A stretch of 11,344 bases of DNA from Paracoccaceae bacterium (lineage in GTDB: Bacteria > Pseudomonadota > Alphaproteobacteria > Rhodobacterales > Rhodobacteraceae): positions 1-11,344 of the forward strand of contig JALSHK010000401.1 in the NCBI GenBank assembly GCA_026982275.1, in the 5' to 3' direction. The notes beneath the pieces were generated by a model that ran no database searches, was not told where the DNA came from, and saw only the letters and a list, made by a program, of their open reading frames with translations. Position numbers and translations under genes: made by a program. This document shows positions 6,720 to 11,344 of the stretch, piece after piece. Position 1 is the stretch's first letter; each line of letters begins with the position of its first letter.

Positions 6720-6840
6720 GGTGGCGGCGCGTTTAATGTTGCATCCGGCTGTAATGCGGCATCCGCGCCGCGCGGTGTGGCTTGAGCGCGGCGCGGGTGC
6801 GGCCTGTCGGCGGGGTGCAGCGCTAAACGCGCCGCCACCG
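6719..6840. repeat. 122-bp imperfect palindrome between convergent glpK and PBP genes
   Basis: Bases 6719-6773 pair with 6786-6840 around a 12-base centre (6774-6785) with no insertion or deletion. Of 55 positions, 44 are Watson-Crick pairs, 5 are T-G and 6 are mismatches. The outer 17 bases (6719-6735 with 6824-6840) are perfect, as is the inner run 6763-6773 with 6786-6796. All five T-G pairs have T on the left and G on the right, so they pair as U-G in a plus-strand RNA but become A-C in a minus-strand RNA. The right end is two bases from the PBP stop codon. It could be an mRNA-stabilising or terminating hairpin, or a palindromic repeat element; family membership cannot be judged from one copy. 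Confidence 0.85.
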
Positions 6841-6842
6841 GC

Positions 6843-9062
<2,220 letters not shown>

Positions 9063-9096
9063 GCAGGCTGCCTGTATACTTGCTCTTGTTTCGGCA

Positions 9097-9125
9097 ATTC
9101 TAGCGAATCTTCTCGCGATTGTAGA
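9097..9125 (-). promoter_or_regulatory. Candidate promoter of the PBP gene
   Basis: On the minus strand TCTACA (9125-9120) and TAGAAT (9102-9097) are separated by 17 bases, matching consensus at four and five of six positions, about 35 bases before the ATG. The -35 overlaps an inverted repeat GTAGA-N8-TCTAC (9121-9138). Two GANTC sites lie here: GAATC at 9105-9109 in the spacer and GATTC at 9131-9135 within the repeat. Confidence 0.4.
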
Positions 9126-9196
9126 GCGCTGATTCTACCATCGGCACATATTCGCCTTTTATGATGTGCTATATTATTGGGCAATGTTGGTATGAA

Positions 9197-9211
9197 GCCT
9201 AAAAAATAGGC
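9197..9211. promoter_or_regulatory. Operator-like dyad upstream of glnK
   Basis: GCCTA-AAAAA-TAGGC is a perfect 5+5 dyad with an A-tract centre. It ends about 21 bases before the TATAAT at 9233 and covers the area where the -35 would be, so a regulator bound here would affect glnK-amtB transcription. A shorter dyad, GCGA-ATA-TCGC (9219-9229), lies between it and the -10. Confidence 0.4.
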
Positions 9212-9232
9212 AAATACCGCGAATATCGCAGA

Positions 9233-9238
9233 TATAAT
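9233..9238 (+). promoter_or_regulatory. Candidate -10 element of the glnK-amtB promoter
   Basis: TATAAT is a perfect -10 hexamer 95 bases before the glnK ATG. No good -35 hexamer lies 16-18 bases upstream, so the promoter may need an activator. I found no convincing sigma-54 site (GG-N10-GC type) in 9063-9332, although such sites are common for glnK-amtB in other proteobacteria. Confidence 0.4.
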
Positions 9239-9289
9239 GCTCCAATTCGCTTCCTTTTTAGCCAGTTTGCCGCAAAAGCTGGGGTAACA

Positions 9290-9304
9290 GGTGCCTGCCG
9301 CACC
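9290..9304 (+). other. Leader hairpin before glnK
   Basis: GGTGC-CTGCC-GCACC is a perfect 5-bp stem with a 5-base loop in the presumed glnK leader, ending 17 bases before AGGAG. It looks superficially like an NtrC site, but the half-sites are in the reverse order (NtrC sites read GCACC...GGTGC), so an RNA hairpin is the more cautious reading. Confidence 0.35.
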
Positions 9305-9332
9305 CAAACCGCTATCAAGGATAGGAGCGAAT

Positions 9333-9671
9333 ATGAAACTGATTATTGCCGCCATCAAACCGTTCAAGCTCGAGGAGGTGCGTGAAGCCCTGACCGAGAT
9401 TGGCGTGCAGGGGCTGATGGTCTCTGAAATCAAGGGCTATGGCCGCCAGGCCGGCCATACCGAGATATATCGCGGGGCCGAATATGTAGTGAATTTTGTG
9501 CCCAAGGTGAAGCTGGAAATGGTGGTGGCCGCCGATATCGCCGAGCAGGTGGTCGAGACGCTGGCCGCCACCGCCAAAACCGGCTCGATCGGGGATGGCA
9601 AGGTATTTGTGCTGGATGTGGAAAGCGCGCTGCGCGTGCGCACCGGCGAAACCGGCGAAGACGCTATTTAA
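9333..9671 (+). CDS. glnK: Nitrogen regulatory PII protein GlnK
   Basis: This is a 112-residue PII signal protein, exactly the usual length; it works as a trimer. It starts MKLIIAAIKPFKLEEVREAL. The T-loop (about 37-55) carries Tyr51 in YRGAEYVVNF, the uridylylation site used by GlnD. The C-terminal signature TGSIGDGKVFVLDV (83-96) holds the ATP-binding B-loop. Asn54, where GlnB usually has Asp, and the adjacent amtB identify it as GlnK. PII proteins sense ATP/ADP and 2-oxoglutarate; when not uridylylated GlnK docks on AmtB and blocks ammonium entry. A start at GTG 9291 is possible in frame but lacks family homology; AGGAG five bases before 9333 decides the start. amtB follows after 21 bases, so the two form an operon. 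Confidence 0.96.
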   Translation: MKLIIAAIKPFKLEEVREALTEIGVQGLMVSEIKGYGRQAGHTEIYRGAEYVVNFVPKVKLEMVVAADIAEQVVETLAATAKTGSIGDGKVFVLDVESALRVRTGETGEDAI

Positions 9672-9692
9672 TTTCAAGAACGAGGGAAAACC

Positions 9693-11012
9693 ATGTTTAA
9701 GCTAACAAAAACGACCGGCGTGATCGCAGCGATGCTGCTGGCTACGCCTGCCTTGGCGCAGGAAGCCGCGCCGCAAATACCCGATGAAATCGGCTTTATT
9801 CTCAATACCTTCATGTTCCTTGTGATGGGTTTTTTGGTGATGTGGATGGGCGCGGGCTTTTCGATGCTCGAAGCGGGGCTGGTGCGCTCCAAAAACGTGA
9901 CCATGCAGCTGACCAAGAATATCGGCCTCGTGGGGATTGCCTCGATCATGTATTATCTGGTGGGCTATAATCTGATGTATCCCGGCGATGCTTGGACGGT
10001 GGATGGCATTATCGGTGCCTTCGCTACCACGGCACTGGAGCCGGTTGGCGTGGGCGCTGCCGATGTGGATCTGACCTATGCTTCGGTTGGCTCGGATTTC
10101 TTTTTCCAGCTGATGTTTGCGGCGGCGACGGCTTCGATTGTGTCGGGCGCGCTGGCGGAGCGGATCAAGCTATGGCCTTTCCTGATTTTTACGGTGCTTC
10201 TGGTGGGCGTTATTTACCCCATTCAAGCCAGCTGGAAATGGGGCGGCGGATTCCTTGACGAAGCCGGTTTCCTTGATTTCGCAGGCTCGACCGTGGTGCA
10301 TTCGGTTGGTGGCTGGGCGGCCTTGGCCGGCGCGATCATCCTCGGGGCGCGCATTGGCAAATATAAAAACGGCAAGGTTATTCCTTTCATGGGCTCCAAC
10401 TTGCCGCTGGCCACGCTTGGCACATTCATCCTCTGGATGGGGTGGTTCGGGTTTAACGGCGGCTCGCAGCTATATATGAACACCACCGGAAATGTGGCCG
10501 ATATCAGCCGGATATTCGCCAACACCAATGCAGCGGCGGCAGGTGGAGCCATTGCAGCACTTTTTGTGACGCAATTGCTTTATAAGAAACCGGATCTGAC
10601 CATGATGCTGAACGGCGCTTTGGCAGGTCTGGTTTCGATCACCGCCGAGCCTTTGACCCCGGGCCTTGGACAGGCTTCGCTGATTGGCGCCATGGGCGGT
10701 GTGATCGTGGTGTTTGCGGTGCCATTGCTGGATAAATTCAAAATCGATGATGTGGTTGGCGCGATCCCTGTGCATCTGTTTGCCGGCATCTGGGGCACCA
10801 TGGCGGTGGCGTTTACCAACTCCGACGCGAGTTTCGTAACGCAGGCATATGGTGTTGTGGTGATCGGCGGGTTTGTATTCTCGATATCTCTGGTATTGTG
10901 GATGGTGCTGAAAATGGTGCTGGGCATTCGGGTGAGTGCCGAAGCAGAGATCAGCGGGCTGGATATGAGCGAGCTGGGCATGGAAGCCTATCCCGACTTC
11001 ACCAACGGCTGA
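9693..11012 (+). CDS. amtB: Ammonium transporter AmtB
   Basis: The 439-residue inner-membrane channel belongs to the Amt/Mep/Rh family and conducts ammonium as a trimer. A signal peptide (MFKLTKTTGVIAAMLLATPALA, cut after Ala22) precedes about eleven membrane helices from residue 34. The pore twin histidines are His203 (DFAGSTVVH) and His361 (GAIPVHLFAG); Asp195 matches the structural Asp160 of E. coli, Trp183 (SWKWGGG) the recruitment-site tryptophan, and Phe254/Ser258 (WFGFNGGS) Phe215/Ser219. ISGLDMSELGMEAY (420-433) is the cytosolic tail that contacts GlnK, in a slightly divergent form (SGLD and Leu428 where EGLD and His are common). GAGGG lies about seven bases before the ATG. The gene is downstream of glnK in one operon and ends at a strong terminator. 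Confidence 0.97.
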   Translation: MFKLTKTTGVIAAMLLATPALAQEAAPQIPDEIGFILNTFMFLVMGFLVMWMGAGFSMLEAGLVRSKNVTMQLTKNIGLVGIASIMYYLVGYNLMYPGDAWTVDGIIGAFATTALEPVGVGAADVDLTYASVGSDFFFQLMFAAATASIVSGALAERIKLWPFLIFTVLLVGVIYPIQASWKWGGGFLDEAGFLDFAGSTVVHSVGGWAALAGAIILGARIGKYKNGKVIPFMGSNLPLATLGTFILWMGWFGFNGGSQLYMNTTGNVADISRIFANTNAAAAGGAIAALFVTQLLYKKPDLTMMLNGALAGLVSITAEPLTPGLGQASLIGAMGGVIVVFAVPLLDKFKIDDVVGAIPVHLFAGIWGTMAVAFTNSDASFVTQAYGVVVIGGFVFSISLVLWMVLKMVLGIRVSAEAEISGLDMSELGMEAYPDFTNG

Positions 11013-11030
11013 TCATTGCCTGAAGATAGC

Positions 11031-11062
11031 AAAGCCGCCTCTGGAAACGGGGCGGCTTTTTT
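11031..11062 (+). terminator. Intrinsic terminator of glnK-amtB
   Basis: AAAGCCGCC (11031-11039) pairs with GGCGGCTTT (11051-11059) around an 11-base loop and runs into six Ts (11057-11062), starting 18 bases after the amtB stop. Confidence 0.88.
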
Positions 11063-11107
11063 GTGCCTAGGGCACTTGTGTAGGGGACGGTTGGATACTG
11101 GAGTAGG

Positions 11108-11142
11108 CGGGATTTGGTGGGATTTGATGGGATTTGATGGTT
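11108..11142 (+). promoter_or_regulatory. 10-bp periodic TGGGA repeats, MraZ-box-like
   Basis: CGGGA (11108-11112), TGGGA (11118-11122) and TGGGA (11128-11132), with a degenerate TGGTT (11138-11142), recur every ten bases with ATTTG-type spacers. MraZ, the first gene product of the division and cell-wall (dcw) cluster, is known to bind TGGG direct repeats separated by five or six bases in its own promoter. The identification is by pattern only. Confidence 0.5.
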
Positions 11143-11297
11143 TGGGGTAAGAAAAAAAGGGGTTTTGTGTTTGGGGGTGGGCGCTTGGGGCGCATACTTG
11201 GAAACTGGAGCAAAATGGGGATTTAGGGAATATTAACTGTTTTGGGGTCAAAATTGGGCGCAGGGTTAGACAGCCCTGAGAAAACTCTTAGAGGTTC

Positions 11298-11312
11298 TTA
11301 AACGGTTCTTAT
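11298..11312 (+). promoter_or_regulatory. CtrA-like site
   Basis: TTAA (11298-11301), seven bases, then TTAT (11309-11312) matches the CtrA full-site consensus TTAA-N7-TTAA except for the last base. CtrA is the alphaproteobacterial cell-cycle or motility regulator. A single short match like this can arise by chance. Confidence 0.3.
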
Positions 11313-11344
11313 TTTGGGTGGGCCGGATTGGACCAGATCAGGCG

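Larger units (their letters stand above)
11063..11344. other. Gene-free tail of the window, G-rich on the plus strand
   Basis: No reading frame here looks like a protein. The stretch begins with a small dyad GTGCC-TAG-GGCAC (11063-11075). It then has the 10-bp TGGGA repeats (11108-11142), several G-runs (11144-11147, 11159-11162, 11173-11177, 11187-11190, 11217-11220, 11244-11247) and phased TCTTA motifs (11286-11311). It looks like a long regulatory leader of a gene beyond the right edge. Confidence 0.6.

Noticed and set aside
6719..6840. Insertion sequence or MITE with target duplication
   Set aside because: There is no transposase and no direct repeat visible flanking the palindrome, so I report only a palindromic element.
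9151..9166. Possible sigma-54 site around CGGCACATATTCGCC (9142-9156)
   Set aside because: The GG and GC elements are one base too close and the -12 part is wrong, so it does not fit the GG-N10-GC rule.
9290..9304. NtrC-binding site before glnK
   Set aside because: Half-sites are GGTGC then GCACC, the reverse of NtrC order, and the site is downstream of the candidate -10.
11063..11344. CRISPR array in the repeated tail
   Set aside because: The 10-bp repeats are contiguous with no unique spacers of 30-40 bases.

Overview
This window is chromosomal DNA of an alphaproteobacterium, most probably a Rhodobacterales (Roseobacter/Rhodobacter-type) species. The basis is moderately high GC content, protein sequences that read like that group (GlnK/AmtB pair, U32 protein, basic-tailed bifunctional PBP), short GC-rich terminators with T-runs, and many ATGA-type gene junctions. 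I see no tRNA, rRNA, insertion sequence, phage gene or CRISPR. Most of the window is core metabolism and envelope biology; the unusual signals lie mainly between genes.

Left part (1-4219, all minus strand). A run of genes is read right to left: a small lipoprotein of unknown function (3878-4219), a U32-family protein of the UbiU/TrhP type with a Cys-rich C-terminal tail (2129-3775), a HisC-like PLP aminotransferase (936-2060), a VOC/glyoxalase-fold protein (562-939) and the N-terminal third of an MsbA-type ABC exporter running off the left edge (1-559). The last three are tightly coupled: a 4-base ATGA overlap, then a 2-base gap. The lipoprotein has its own recognisable promoter with an operator-like palindrome.

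Middle (4220-6842). A divergent intergenic region leads to a plus-strand gene for an exported protein of unknown function (4408-5112), preceded by a terminator-like hairpin. Then comes glpK, glycerol kinase (5190-6659), followed by an intrinsic terminator. Between glpK and the convergent PBP gene is a 122-bp imperfect palindrome (6719-6840) with 55-bp arms and no indels. It is the most striking structure here.

Right part (6843-11344). A class A (bifunctional) penicillin-binding protein gene (minus, 6843-9062) diverges from the glnK-amtB ammonium-sensing and transport operon (plus, 9333-11012). The 270-bp region between them holds candidate promoters, two dyads and two GANTC sites. After the strong amtB terminator, the last 280 bases have no gene. 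They carry a 10-bp periodic TGGGA repeat resembling a MraZ box array, a G-rich tract and a CtrA-like site. I infer that a cell-division (dcw) cluster may begin just beyond the right edge.

Functionally the window combines nitrogen uptake control (GlnK gates AmtB), glycerol phosphorylation, peptidoglycan synthesis, an aminotransferase/VOC/exporter operon and a probable RNA- or quinone-modifying U32 enzyme. I do not see a clearly new multi-gene system.
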